Shown: piece after piece, positions 42,668-51,998 of the stretch
Numbering within the stretch: position 1 is the stretch's first letter
Layout: each line of letters opens with the position of its first letter
Source: Roseinatronobacter bogoriensis DSM 18756
Lineage (GTDB): Bacteria; Pseudomonadota; Alphaproteobacteria; Rhodobacterales; Rhodobacteraceae
Length of the DNA: 64,000 nucleotides
Direction of reading: 5' to 3'
Assembly: GCF_004366635.1 (NCBI RefSeq)
Contig: NZ_SORN01000001.1
Coordinates: 62,001-126,000, forward strand
Notes under the pieces: model-generated
The model's database searches: none
The model's input: the letters and a program-made list of their open reading frames with translations, nothing else
What the model was told of the DNA's origin: nothing
Program-made: the position numbers and the translations under genes

Positions 42668-44869
42668 CTATTTAGCGGCCAGCCCCTCTAACAGCTTACA
42701 CCAATTTGCGATTGCCCCCTCCGCAAGTCGGGCTGGTCCTGCGTCCAGCATTTTGCGGCGCACACGCTCTGCCAGTTGAAACCGCCAGTCTTCGGGCAAG
42801 GATATGCCTTCGGCCTTGGCCCATACCAGCGCTTGGGCAACAAAGGGCCGGTCTGCCACAACCACATCGGCAAACAGCCGCTCTGGCCTGCGTTCCACGC
42901 GGTCCAGCTGCGCCGCCAGTTCCGTGGCGGGAAACAGGTCTTCTACCGTGCTGTCCTGTCGCCCGGTTATGCTTTCAAGTGCCAGTGTCGTCTTGTCGTC
43001 GGCCAGCCTTGCCGCCAGCGCACGCCCTTGCGCAGAACCATCGAGGACCAGTCTGGGCGGCGTAGTCTGTGTTTCGGTCAGCAGACGCGCCATGACCTGC
43101 ATGACCTCTGGGCTACAGGCAGAGGCAAACACCATGTCACGCTGTGGAACGAAGCGGCCAGAGGCAATGCTCAGGGTCTTGATGACACCCAAATAGGTCT
43201 GCTCGACCCGGCTTTGCACAAGGACGGGCTGCGCGCAGCCCATGCTGACCTCGGCCACCGCAAGATTGAGCGCGGCACGCACTGCAAAACCAGCGCCGCG
43301 CTGGCTGTCGCTGCCCTCGGCCTCCAGCAGATCACCACTGACACGGGTGGACCCATCGCGCCCCACAAACACCTTGCGCGCCCGCGCAAGGCGGTCGGCA
43401 TCGACCAGAAAAGGCGAGTGGGTTGTATAGAGAATCTGATTTTTCAGCGCCAGACCTTCAAAAAACGCTGACAGGTCCCGCTGGGCCAGCGGGTGCAGGG
43501 AATGGCCCGGTTCATCCAGCAGCAGAACACAGTTTTCATGCGCGCCCTCAGCCTCGTGCAGAAAGACCAGAAAGAAGCTCAGGAACCATTGCAACCCGGT
43601 CGAGCGGTGCTCAAGCTCCACTTCCTGCGGACGCCGCGCATCGGCCACCCAGATACGGAAATGATTGCCATCTGCTTCAAAACGGAAGCGGTAATCGCCC
43701 TGCTTCCACCACTCGGCAAACCTTGCGGTCAATTTGGTCCCTGCCGATTGCAGCAGGATCGAGCGCGTGCGCTTGGCCTCGGCAATCTGCGACAGCAGTA
43801 CCGAGTCCGGCTGGTGTTCATGGCCGCGCGCGCGCTGCCACAGGCTGCGCACCAGCCCCGCCTTGCCAGTCTCGGCAATCATCTGCGCCTCTGCCTCGTC
43901 GCGGATATCGCGGAAATCACGCCCCAGTTCGAGGATTTCCTGCGCCTGAACGCCGACAAAATCGAACAGCACGCGCAGGGTGCGGGCCTTTGCGCTTTCC
44001 TTCGCGCCAAGGTCTGCACGGCCCATGTTCTCCACCACATGTGGCAGGTAGATTTCTGAATCGAGGTTGCCGTAATTCGAGTAATACACAAACCTTGGCA
44101 AGCAAGTGATCACGGCCTGACGTATGTCCTCGCGCGCGGCGGGGTCCGGTGCGATCATGGCCGCCATCTGTTGCCCCAGTTTTTTCTGCAATGCGCGCAG
44201 AAGCGGGATGATCTGGCTGGTCGCGGGCGGATCTTCGGGGATCAGGGCTGCCACGCAATTGCGCGCCAGTCGCAGATCATTGCCTGTGACATTCGCGGCA
44301 TCGCTCAACTCCGCCAGCAGATTATCCATCAGCTTGCAGGCGGGGTCAAAAAGCGGGTCGGCTGTCATGTCGTCCAGATCGGTGCGCGCCAGGCGCAGTG
44401 CCGTCAGCGCGGCGGCAATAGTGCCGTCCTCATCCAGCCGGTAGTCGGGAAAGTTGATCTGGTAGCTGCCATCATAGAGCCGTGCGACAGATACGCGCCG
44501 CGCCTGCGCCAGCGGGATTTTCGCCAGTTCTGCCAGTCTTGCGGCCTCTCGCCCTGTGTCAAATTCGGCCGTGATGAACTGGAACTGTTCGGGCGCGTTG
44601 CGGATCGTGGCAAACAGTGCCTTGGGATAATCCGATGTCGGCTGCAATCCCCCCTCGCTGGCGGGGTTCAGCTTCCACAAGGGAAGCAACAGGTTGGTTT
44701 TGCCGGATTCATTGACCCCGATCAGGGCCGTTACTGTATCGGCCTCCAGCCAGCCTGAATCCGTGACCGAGCGGAAATTGCTGACGCGGTAGCGCAGCAG
44801 GGTGAAACCCGCCTGTGGTGGCTCTGATGGGTTGGCGGTGGCGATGGTGAAGTCAGTCTCGTGGCGCAT
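42668..44869 (-). CDS. OLD-like AAA ATPase with degenerate Toprim-like C-terminus
   Basis: This 733-residue protein has an ABC/SMC-type ATPase related to OLD family proteins. The N-terminus reads LLRYRVSNFRSVTDSGWLE; Walker A is GVNESGKT (51-58), then a long helical insert (about 80-400), Walker B VLLLDEPGHSLHP (Asp452-Glu453) and the switch YTTHSPFLVDADRL. The C-terminal 200 residues resemble a Toprim nuclease by layout, but where OLD proteins have the Glu of VEGxSD this has VLVQSRVEQ, and the second acid motif reads LDGSAQG, so nuclease activity is doubtful. The start is 15 nt after the last antiporter gene with an AGGAGAG ribosome site, implying cotranscription. Role unknown. Confidence 0.75.
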   Translation of the reverse strand: MRHETDFTIATANPSEPPQAGFTLLRYRVSNFRSVTDSGWLEADTVTALIGVNESGKTNLLLPLWKLNPASEGGLQPTSDYPKALFATIRNAPEQFQFITAEFDTGREAARLAELAKIPLAQARRVSVARLYDGSYQINFPDYRLDEDGTIAAALTALRLARTDLDDMTADPLFDPACKLMDNLLAELSDAANVTGNDLRLARNCVAALIPEDPPATSQIIPLLRALQKKLGQQMAAMIAPDPAAREDIRQAVITCLPRFVYYSNYGNLDSEIYLPHVVENMGRADLGAKESAKARTLRVLFDFVGVQAQEILELGRDFRDIRDEAEAQMIAETGKAGLVRSLWQRARGHEHQPDSVLLSQIAEAKRTRSILLQSAGTKLTARFAEWWKQGDYRFRFEADGNHFRIWVADARRPQEVELEHRSTGLQWFLSFFLVFLHEAEGAHENCVLLLDEPGHSLHPLAQRDLSAFFEGLALKNQILYTTHSPFLVDADRLARARKVFVGRDGSTRVSGDLLEAEGSDSQRGAGFAVRAALNLAVAEVSMGCAQPVLVQSRVEQTYLGVIKTLSIASGRFVPQRDMVFASACSPEVMQVMARLLTETQTTPPRLVLDGSAQGRALAARLADDKTTLALESITGRQDSTVEDLFPATELAAQLDRVERRPERLFADVVVADRPFVAQALVWAKAEGISLPEDWRFQLAERVRRKMLDAGPARLAEGAIANWCKLLEGLAAK

Positions 44870-44884
44870 GTCACTCTCTCCTTG

Positions 44885-46642
44885 TCAGAAATCAGGTGTC
44901 AGGGTCAGGTCTTGCAGCGGCATTGGGTGTTGCTGCTGTTCAGGAAAAATGGCCGTCTCGGCGGGCAGAGTCGTGCGCAGTTCAACCGCAAGGGTCAGCA
45001 CGATCAGTCCCGCTATGGCGGTCTGGCCCAACCGCCATTGGTCAGCGGTTTCGCCCAGCGCTTTGGGTATTGAATGGCCCAGCCTGCGCGCGGCGCGGCG
45101 TTTGGCTGCGACAATCGCATCTGCACGCGCCCCAAAGGCCCGAAAAGGCGCGGTCAACTGCGACAGGAAGACGCCAGCGCCGATGCGCTGCGCATGTGCA
45201 AATACCGCCACACCAGCAGCGAGAACCACCCCACACAGCACTGGCCATAGCGCCCCCGACGGGGCCAGCCGGATTGGCGCGGCCACTGTCTGCGCAAGGG
45301 TGCCCCAGACTGCGGGCAGGGCTAGTGACGCTGCCGACACGAGCAGAAAGGGTAACAGAACCGCCTCTGGCGCAAGGTTTGCGGGTGCCTTTGGCGGGTT
45401 ATGCCAGATCATCGCGATATAGCGCGCCATCAGCAGGGTCGTTGCAACGCCGGAGAGACTCAGGGCAACTGTCAGCCAGGGAAGCCACACCGGAGAGGCT
45501 GCCCCCAGCGCAGTTTTCAGCGCCTCTTTGCCCAGACCGCCCGAACTGGCGGGCAGTCCGGCCAGAACAAGTGCAGGAAACAGCAGCGCCAGTGTAACAA
45601 CCAATCTGGTGACGCGCCCGGTTTGCGCGGCAAAGGCACCTGTGCCCAGAAACAGCGCCCCCTTGGCCAGCGCATGATGGGCGGCCAGAAATATCAGCAC
45701 AGGCACGATCGCGGCCCATGCCTGCGGCACCATCAGACCCGCGCCCAGACCAAGGGCCAGAATGCCCATCTGGCTGACGCTGGAAAAACCCAGCACGGCT
45801 TTGGGGTTGGCCTGTTGCACGCCCAGCAACAGGGCCGCGAAGATCGTGACCATCCCTGCCGCCATCAGCACAGTGCCGTGGTCAGCATAGGCAGCGCTGC
45901 CCAGCGGCAAGATGGTTATCATACCAAACAGCCCCGCCTTGATCATGGCGCCTGACAGCACAGCACTGGCTGGCACAGGGGCCGCGCCATGCGCAGGCGG
46001 CAGCCAGAAATGCAGCGGCATGATCCCCAGCTTCACACAAAAGCCGATCATCAGCAGCGCCACCGAAATATCACTCAGCGCGGTCTGGCGCAGATCAGTC
46101 AGCAGGAACGATCCCGCTTGCGCCCCGGCCAGCGCAAGCCCTGCAAACAACGCCAGCTCTCCAAGCACCACAAAGCCTATATAGAGCCGCGCGGCCCCCA
46201 ACGCCTGCGGGGTGCGGCTGTGCAAGACCAAACCATAAGACGCAAAGCTCATCAGCGCGAAGAAGGCATAGAAGCTCAGCGCGTCCTGCGCCATCAACAG
46301 GCCCAGATTGCCAAGCTGCGCCATCAGAAACATGACGCCAAAGCTTGTGGCGCGCGGGTCGTCGCGCATCCAGTGGCGCGCAGTTGCGCCTGCCGCGCAC
46401 CATAGCAGGCCGGTAAAGATCACGAACAGGCGCGAGGTGTCATCAAGGCCCAGATGCAGGCCAAGGATCAGCCATTCCGCCTGTGCGGTCATGGGCATGT
46501 CACCCAGCAGCGCAAGCGCCAGCGCAGACAGGGGCGCAAAGGGCATGACACGCCAGACAAGGCTGCGTGCCTGCGCCCATGTCAGCAATACGGCCAGCCC
46601 CAGCGGCAGGCCCAGAGCGGCAATGTAGGGCAAAAGGCTCAT
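44885..46642 (-). CDS. Mrp/Mnh-type antiporter D-like subunit, third and longest
   Basis: This 585-residue polytopic protein of the proton-conducting NuoL/M/N family starts at the ATG 46642 (GGAG site overlapping the previous stop); an upstream frame to 46822 is not membrane-like. Conserved parts include FCVKLGIMPLHFWLPPAHGAAP (two neighbouring parts of the proton path: Lys and the LPxAH motif) and FSSVSQMGILALGLG. The last 100 residues add extra helices and a soluble tail, so it may stand in for the N-terminal MrpA/NuoL part. It is the eighth subunit of the operon and ends 15 nt before the OLD-like ATPase. Confidence 0.85.
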   Translation of the reverse strand: MSLLPYIAALGLPLGLAVLLTWAQARSLVWRVMPFAPLSALALALLGDMPMTAQAEWLILGLHLGLDDTSRLFVIFTGLLWCAAGATARHWMRDDPRATSFGVMFLMAQLGNLGLLMAQDALSFYAFFALMSFASYGLVLHSRTPQALGAARLYIGFVVLGELALFAGLALAGAQAGSFLLTDLRQTALSDISVALLMIGFCVKLGIMPLHFWLPPAHGAAPVPASAVLSGAMIKAGLFGMITILPLGSAAYADHGTVLMAAGMVTIFAALLLGVQQANPKAVLGFSSVSQMGILALGLGAGLMVPQAWAAIVPVLIFLAAHHALAKGALFLGTGAFAAQTGRVTRLVVTLALLFPALVLAGLPASSGGLGKEALKTALGAASPVWLPWLTVALSLSGVATTLLMARYIAMIWHNPPKAPANLAPEAVLLPFLLVSAASLALPAVWGTLAQTVAAPIRLAPSGALWPVLCGVVLAAGVAVFAHAQRIGAGVFLSQLTAPFRAFGARADAIVAAKRRAARRLGHSIPKALGETADQWRLGQTAIAGLIVLTLAVELRTTLPAETAIFPEQQQHPMPLQDLTLTPDF

Positions 46643-46646
46643 GGTG

Positions 46647-48137
46647 TTACTCCTGATACTCGATGGCGACAATGAAGCGGGTCCATTCCAGCGGGCTGAA
46701 GGGTGCATTGGCAAAGCTGCCTGCCACCAGCACCAGTACCGCCGTGGTGACAGGGGGTGCGGCCAGCATCCAGCCAATGCGGGGGCGGCCCGGTGCGCCT
46801 GTTCCCTCTGGCGCGGCATCACGGAACCATGCCCGGTGCAGCATTGGCAGGAAGTAGATCGCGTTCAGCAGGCTGGAGCCCAGCAGCAGCGCGATCACCC
46901 ATACCTGATCTGCTTGCAACCCGCCTTGGGCGAGGTACCACTTGCTGACAAATCCGGCCAAGGGCGGCAGGCCGATCATGCCCAGCGCGGCCAGAGTGAA
47001 GGCCAGCATCGTCCCCGGCATGGCACGGCCGACACCGTCCATCTGACTGACCCGCTTGACACCCAGCCCTTCGGCCAGATTTCCAGCCGCCATGAACATG
47101 GTGATTTTCATCAACCCTTGATGGATCAGATGCGCCAGCGCACCCACGGCGGCGATCGGGCTGGCCAGGGCCACGCCCAGCGTGATGTAGCTGACCTGAG
47201 ATACAGTTGAATAGGCCAGCCGCTTCTTGATGTCATCCTGCGTGATCGCGCGGATCGAGCCATAGATGATGGTGACGCCCGCCAGCGCTGCCAACGGCGC
47301 GGTCATGCCAAGGGTCTGCGCAGTCTCGATCCCGAAAACCTCATAGACAACGCGCATGATCCCAAAGGCCCCGGCCTTGACCACCGCCACTGCATGCAAC
47401 AAGGCCGAAACCGGCGCAGGTGCGACCATTGCAATCGGCAGCCAGCGGTGAAACGGCACCAGCGCGGCTTTGACCCCCAGCGCCCCGATCAGCACCACGA
47501 ACAGCAGTTGCGCCGCCAACCGGTTTTCTGCGACCACATCGGCCAGTACGCCACCGGGAACGAAATCGGTCGTGCCTGCCAGAACCCACAGGCCCAGCGT
47601 GCCCAGCAGCAGCACCAAGCCCCCCGCCAGCGTGTAGATCAGATAGATGCGCCCGGCGCGCAGGGCCTCAGCGGTGCCGCGATGGATGACCAGCGGGTAG
47701 GTTGCCAGCGTCAGCAATTCGTAAAACAGCAAGAAGGTGAACAGGTTGCCCGACAAGGCAATCCCCACGGTTGCGGCCACGCACAGGCTGAAGAAACCGA
47801 AGAAGCGCGCGCGATGCGGGCCGTGCTCCAGATAGCCCACAGAATAGATCGTCGTAATCAGCCAGAGCACCGCCGAAAGCGCGATGAACAGGATTGCCAG
47901 CGGGTCGGCTTGCAGCTTGAATTCCAGCCCCGGCAGCATCTCGAAGCGCAGATCATAGATCACGCCCTGACTGACCTTGATGCTCAGCCAGCCGACCAGC
48001 GCCACTTTCAGCGCTGCCATGCCAAGATTGATCGCAGTGCGCAACCGTGCCGCCCGTTCCGGCAGCGCGAACAGGATCGGCGCGGCCAGAAGCGAGGTCA
48101 GCAGAATGAACAGGGGCAGAAGGGGTGCATCCATCAT
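46647..48137 (-). CDS. Mrp/Mnh-type antiporter D-like subunit, second
   Basis: This is a 496-residue NuoL/M/N-family membrane protein. Key motifs are FYELLTLATYPLVIH (transmembrane Glu), KAALVPFHRWLPIAMVAP (Lys and LP motif), and the discontinuous-helix region TQDDIKKRLAYSTVSQVSY. The start at 48137 overlaps the preceding stop (ATGATG context). It likely translocates cations or protons as one of three antiporter modules of this complex. Confidence 0.88.
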   Translation of the reverse strand: MMDAPLLPLFILLTSLLAAPILFALPERAARLRTAINLGMAALKVALVGWLSIKVSQGVIYDLRFEMLPGLEFKLQADPLAILFIALSAVLWLITTIYSVGYLEHGPHRARFFGFFSLCVAATVGIALSGNLFTFLLFYELLTLATYPLVIHRGTAEALRAGRIYLIYTLAGGLVLLLGTLGLWVLAGTTDFVPGGVLADVVAENRLAAQLLFVVLIGALGVKAALVPFHRWLPIAMVAPAPVSALLHAVAVVKAGAFGIMRVVYEVFGIETAQTLGMTAPLAALAGVTIIYGSIRAITQDDIKKRLAYSTVSQVSYITLGVALASPIAAVGALAHLIHQGLMKITMFMAAGNLAEGLGVKRVSQMDGVGRAMPGTMLAFTLAALGMIGLPPLAGFVSKWYLAQGGLQADQVWVIALLLGSSLLNAIYFLPMLHRAWFRDAAPEGTGAPGRPRIGWMLAAPPVTTAVLVLVAGSFANAPFSPLEWTRFIVAIEYQE

Positions 48138-49591
48138 GGCGCCACTCCGAAAGGATAACCGATTTCAATGAAGCTCAGGACAGGTGCGGCCAGCAGCCCA
48201 AGGCCAATCGCCATCAGTGCCAGTGTCAGCGGGGCCGCATCGGCCAAGGCCCAGCCCTGATGCTCGCCCACTGGTGCGCGCACCCGGTCAAAGCGCAGGA
48301 AGCCCGCAAAGACGCGGCTGAAATAGGCGACTGACAGCAATGTGCCTGCCATTGTCACGCCAACCCAGTGCCAGTAGCCCGCTGCCATCGCGCCTTCCAT
48401 CAAGGACCATTTGCCGATGAAACCCAGCGAAGGCGGCAGGCCAATCAGGCTGATTGCGGCCAATGCGAATGTGAATTGTGCCAGCGTGGGCCGTATCGGC
48501 GTACGGTCCAGATCGCGGATCACATCATGGCCGATCTCGTCCTTAATCCGGCCTGCGGCCAGAAACATCGCGGCCTTGGCGATGCCATGCGCAAGGATCA
48601 GAAGTGCGGCCGCCTTCCAGCTTTCCGACAACCCTACCTCGCCCGCGCGGGCAAAGGCCACAAAGATCAGCCCGATCTGTGCGACTGTGGACCAGGCCAC
48701 CAGCAGCTTCAGCCGCTCGGCGCGCAGGGCCTGAACCCCGCCCCAGATCACCGCGCCCGCGCCCATCAGCCCCACGAGCGTCAGCAGGTTTTCCGACGGA
48801 AACGGCATGTATTGCGCCAGACGCAGCACGACATAAAGCGCGGCCTTGACCACCAACCCCGACAGCAGCGCGCTTGCAGGTGCAGTGGCGTTGGCATGGG
48901 CGGCAGGCAGCCAGAAATGCAGCGGGAAAAGCGCAGTTTTCAGCGCAAGCCCGACAAAGATCAGCGCCAGTGCGGCAATCAATGCGCCGGTCGGTGCGGC
49001 CCCGGTCAGCCCTGCGAAATCCAGTCGCCCCAGTTGCAGATAGACAAACCCCACCCCCATCAGGAACAACAGCGCCCCAAAGATTGAGGCATACATGTAG
49101 TCAAGCCCCGCCTGAAGTGCGGCGCGGCTGCCGCTGAGGACTGTCAGGCCCACAGCAGCCAGCGCAATCACTTCGATCATGACATAGAGGTTGAAGATAT
49201 CGGTGCTGAGATAAACCCCGTTCATACCCGTCAGCAACAGCAGCCAGAGCGGCCAGAAATACTGCCGCTGGCGTGCCTGCTCTGGCCCTTTGAGGCTATC
49301 AAGCGCGGCAATACTGACCAGAAACCCGACCACACTGGTCAGCGCCAGCATCGCCACGCTCAGCCCGTCAGCGCGCAGATCAATCCCGAGAGGCGCGCCC
49401 CAACCGCCAAGCGGCAGACCAACAGCCCCCGCTGCCAGCACATCGCGCGCCAGCCAGGCCACTGCGCCGGAGGTCAGGACCAGCGTTGCAAACCCGATCA
49501 GCGCGGCCGCGCGCGGCAGCACAAAGGCGGCAATCGCGCCGAATAGCGGCACAAACACCGAAAGGATCATGGGAGAGATTTCAACGCTCAT
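48134..49591 (-). CDS. mnhD: Mrp/Mnh-type antiporter subunit D, first
   Basis: This 485-residue NuoL/M/N-family membrane protein is the closest of the three to MnhD. Motifs include NLYVMIEVIALAAVGLTVL with the transmembrane Glu, KTALFPLHFWLPAAHANATA with Lys and the LPxAH motif, and LKLLVAWSTVAQIG. It overlaps mnhC by 11 nt and the second D-like gene by 4 nt. Confidence 0.9.
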   Translation of the reverse strand: MSVEISPMILSVFVPLFGAIAAFVLPRAAALIGFATLVLTSGAVAWLARDVLAAGAVGLPLGGWGAPLGIDLRADGLSVAMLALTSVVGFLVSIAALDSLKGPEQARQRQYFWPLWLLLLTGMNGVYLSTDIFNLYVMIEVIALAAVGLTVLSGSRAALQAGLDYMYASIFGALLFLMGVGFVYLQLGRLDFAGLTGAAPTGALIAALALIFVGLALKTALFPLHFWLPAAHANATAPASALLSGLVVKAALYVVLRLAQYMPFPSENLLTLVGLMGAGAVIWGGVQALRAERLKLLVAWSTVAQIGLIFVAFARAGEVGLSESWKAAALLILAHGIAKAAMFLAAGRIKDEIGHDVIRDLDRTPIRPTLAQFTFALAAISLIGLPPSLGFIGKWSLMEGAMAAGYWHWVGVTMAGTLLSVAYFSRVFAGFLRFDRVRAPVGEHQGWALADAAPLTLALMAIGLGLLAAPVLSFIEIGYPFGVAP

Positions 49592-49871
49592 CGGTCGCTT
49601 CCAGAGTTTGCAGACGGCGGATCAGGGCAAGGGCAACGGCTGTCGCGCTGACCATGACGACGATGCCGGTAATCACCAGCGCATGGGGCACAGGGTCGGG
49701 CGCTGCCGGCGGTTCGCGCCAAGCCCCAACGACCAGCAGGAAACCTGCACCAACCGAGCAGAGCTTGAGCGCCAGCACCCGGCGCAGCCGGTCTTGCGCA
49801 GACAGCGCACCAACAAGGCCGATGCCGAAAACGGCAACCCCGGTCAGGCCATAAATCAGATCAGGTGTCAT
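49581..49871 (-). CDS. mnhC: Mrp/Mnh-type antiporter subunit C (NuoK-like)
   Basis: This 96-residue protein from the ATG 49871 has three transmembrane helices and is NuoK/MnhC-like. The middle helix follows the charged RRVLALKLCSVG and the third is PHALVITGIVVMVSATAVAL, matching the ALVLTAIVI region of NuoK-like proteins. It overlaps the fused B subunit by 11 nt and mnhD by 11 nt, typical for a stoichiometric complex. Confidence 0.88.
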   Translation of the reverse strand: MTPDLIYGLTGVAVFGIGLVGALSAQDRLRRVLALKLCSVGAGFLLVVGAWREPPAAPDPVPHALVITGIVVMVSATAVALALIRRLQTLEATDER

Positions 49872-50838
49872 TGCGGTCCCCTTTGGCAAGCGCGACCGGC
49901 TCGCGCCCGTGAAACAGCGCGGCCAGAGTGACAGCGATGGAGATGGTCACCATCCCCTCGATCAGCAGGATCAGGGTTTTGGCGTGGTCCAGCGGATATT
50001 CGAACGCCACGCGCCCGCCGCTGGCGACCAGAAGTGCGACCAGCGCAAAGGCCGCTGTGCCCAGCACAAAGGCCCCGCGCGCAATGCCGCGATGGGCGGG
50101 CTGCGGGACATAGGCGCGTGTCAGCAGCAGCAAAAGCCCCACAGCCGCAAGCACCGCGCCGCCCTGAAACGCCCCGCCCGGCGCCTCGGCCCCCACCCAT
50201 AGAAGATAGGTGCCAACCACAACGATGGCGGGCAGGGCCAGCCGCGCAAAGCCTTGCCAGACCTCGCCCATCGCGGGGGCCGGGGCTTCGGACAGCCCGC
50301 GCTCGATCTGCCAGACAGCGACCACTGCGGCCAGCAGCACAACCACTTCCATCAGCGTGTCATAGGACCGGAAGTTCAGCAAAACGCCTGTGACCGGATG
50401 TTCGACGCCGCTTTGGGGCATGGCCTCGGCCACCAGCGGATCAAAGCCCGGCCCGGCAGCCGGTGCGCCCAGAAACGCCACGACCAGCCCAAGGGTGATC
50501 AGCCCGCAAAACACTGCATTGGTCATGATTACGGCCATTGGCACCGGGGCGACCGGCGTAACGCCATAGGCCGCTTTCTGGCCCAATGTCCCCGAGGCAA
50601 AGCGCAGATGATGCAACGTCTTGAGCAGCAGCGCACCAGTCACGCCTGTGCCGATCGCAGCCTCTGCCAATGCGACATCGGGCGCGGATAAACGCACCCA
50701 GGCCAGCGCCGAGAGCAGTCCGAAGATGATGAAAAGCACGATCATGGAAAACAGATCACGCACACTCAGCGATGCTGCGGCAAGCGCGACGATTGCCAGC
50801 GCCAGAAGCAGATCAAAGATCACCAGCGGGTCAGTCAT
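49861..50838 (-). CDS. Fused MbhD-MbhE-MnhB subunit of Mrp-like antiporter
   Basis: This 325-residue membrane protein starts at the ATG 50838. Residues about 1-75 match MbhD/DUF4040 (SMIVLFIIFGLLSALAWVRL, SAPDVALAEAAIGTGV). Residues about 85-175 resemble the MbhE-like part that forms the end of MrpA (HPVTGVLLNFRSYDTLMEVV). Residues about 200-315 are MnhB (GAEAPGGAFQGGAVLAAVGL). In standard Mrp operons the first two parts are the C-terminus of MrpA; here they are fused to MrpB instead, and no MrpA with a NuoL-like N-terminus is encoded next to it. Confidence 0.85.
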   Translation of the reverse strand: MTDPLVIFDLLLALAIVALAAASLSVRDLFSMIVLFIIFGLLSALAWVRLSAPDVALAEAAIGTGVTGALLLKTLHHLRFASGTLGQKAAYGVTPVAPVPMAVIMTNAVFCGLITLGLVVAFLGAPAAGPGFDPLVAEAMPQSGVEHPVTGVLLNFRSYDTLMEVVVLLAAVVAVWQIERGLSEAPAPAMGEVWQGFARLALPAIVVVGTYLLWVGAEAPGGAFQGGAVLAAVGLLLLLTRAYVPQPAHRGIARGAFVLGTAAFALVALLVASGGRVAFEYPLDHAKTLILLIEGMVTISIAVTLAALFHGREPVALAKGDRNDT

Positions 50839-51124
50839 GGCGCACCCCCGCACCACTGCGGCGTGCGTAGCGGGCGACCAGATGACCACAGGTTGCACTG
50901 GCGGCAGCAACAAAGAACCATATCAGCACGATACGAAATACCGCCCCCGGCGTGGCGGCCAGAAAGGCCACCCCAAGCGCAATCAGTGCAAGCCCCAGTC
51001 CGTCGGCTTTGGTCAGCGCGTGCAGGCGGCAGAAAATATCTGGAAACCGCAGCAAGCCGACGGTGCCCGCAATGAAAAACACAGTGCCAGTTGTAATCAG
51101 GACAGCGGCGACAACGTCCTGCAT
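50831..51124 (-). CDS. mnhG: Mrp/Mnh-type antiporter subunit G
   Basis: This 97-residue protein has three helices and the MnhG/MrpG signature GTVGLLRFPDIFCRLHALTK followed by ADGLGLALIALG. The start shares one base with the mnhF stop (TGATG), and its end overlaps the fused subunit by 8 nt. Confidence 0.93.
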   Translation of the reverse strand: MQDVVAAVLITTGTVFFIAGTVGLLRFPDIFCRLHALTKADGLGLALIALGVAFLAATPGAVFRIVLIWFFVAAASATCGHLVARYARRSGAGVRHD

Positions 51125-51384
51125 CAGCGCACCCCCCGTGATGCCAGCACGACAAAGGCCACCAGCGTGATGGCTGCCAGCAAGGCGAATACCATTGCGA
51201 CATCAAGCAGCGCGGGCAGTGCCATCAGCTGCGACAAGATCAGCAGGATAGCCACCGCCGCCGTGCCGAACAATTGCGCAGCCAGCATCCGTTCAGCCGG
51301 TTCGGGGCCGCGAAAAATGCGCACAAGCCCTGCAAGGATCGAGAGCAGCAGTGCAATCAGGATCAGGGACAGAAAAGTGGTCAT
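51124..51384 (-). CDS. mnhF: Mrp/Mnh-type antiporter subunit F
   Basis: This 86-residue protein has three helices and MnhF/MrpF features: RIFRGPEPAERMLAAQLFGT and ALLDVAMVFALLAAITLVAF. It overlaps mnhE by ATGA. MnhF and MnhG are small membrane subunits needed for complex assembly and transport in characterised Mrp systems. Confidence 0.92.
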   Translation of the reverse strand: MTTFLSLILIALLLSILAGLVRIFRGPEPAERMLAAQLFGTAAVAILLILSQLMALPALLDVAMVFALLAAITLVAFVVLASRGVR

Positions 51385-51998
51385 GACGAATGCTCCGGGG
51401 GCTGGGGTAGGGCGAACAGCGCGCGAATGCGGGTCTCGAGTTCTGCCAGTTCGGGTTCCAGTTCGATGTGCGCATCGAGCATGTGGACGGTCACCATGTC
51501 GTCATTGATTTCGGCCGACAGGGTGCCGGGAAGTAGTGTGATGATGTTGATGAACGTGATCCGCGGCGCACCCAGAGGCAGATTGAGCGGATATGTCCGA
51601 AAGCACGGGCGCAGCCGCATGTCCGGCGAAAAAGCCCGCAATGCGACATCGACGGCACCCCGCACCGATTGCACGGCAAACCAGAGTGCGAAGCGTATGG
51701 CCCCGCGCAACGACAGGCGGAAACCGGATGCTGGCGGCAATAGAAACGGAACCATCGCCCCTAGCAGGATTGCCGGCAGCCCGAAGATCAGAGCGTCCGC
51801 CCGCCAGCCGGTCAATGCCCCCCACAGGACGGCCAGCACCAGAATTGACAGCACACAGTGCCGCAAGACCTGCCCGGCTGCGTGGCCTGTAGCAGAAACG
51901 GTTTGCGCCGAGGCCGGTGGCAGGTTCTGCGGCTCAGCCAGCGTCAAGGATTGCACCCGCGCAGACGCGTTCAGGCACTTGGAAGAAGTTGCGCGCAT
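51381..51998 (-). CDS. mnhE: Mrp/Mnh-type antiporter subunit E
   Basis: The protein has about 205 residues if started at the ATG 51998; the first 45 residues of that frame are not conserved, ribosome sites are weak, and a later start is possible. The core has two hydrophobic helices (LSILVLAVLWGALTGW, GAMVPFLLPPAS) and the MnhE soluble domain: GAPRITFINIITLLPGTLSA, the DDMVTVHMLD segment and the C-terminal LETRIRALF. It is the first gene of the eight-gene Mrp-like operon. Confidence 0.88.
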   Translation of the reverse strand: MRATSSKCLNASARVQSLTLAEPQNLPPASAQTVSATGHAAGQVLRHCVLSILVLAVLWGALTGWRADALIFGLPAILLGAMVPFLLPPASGFRLSLRGAIRFALWFAVQSVRGAVDVALRAFSPDMRLRPCFRTYPLNLPLGAPRITFINIITLLPGTLSAEINDDMVTVHMLDAHIELEPELAELETRIRALFALPQPPEHSS

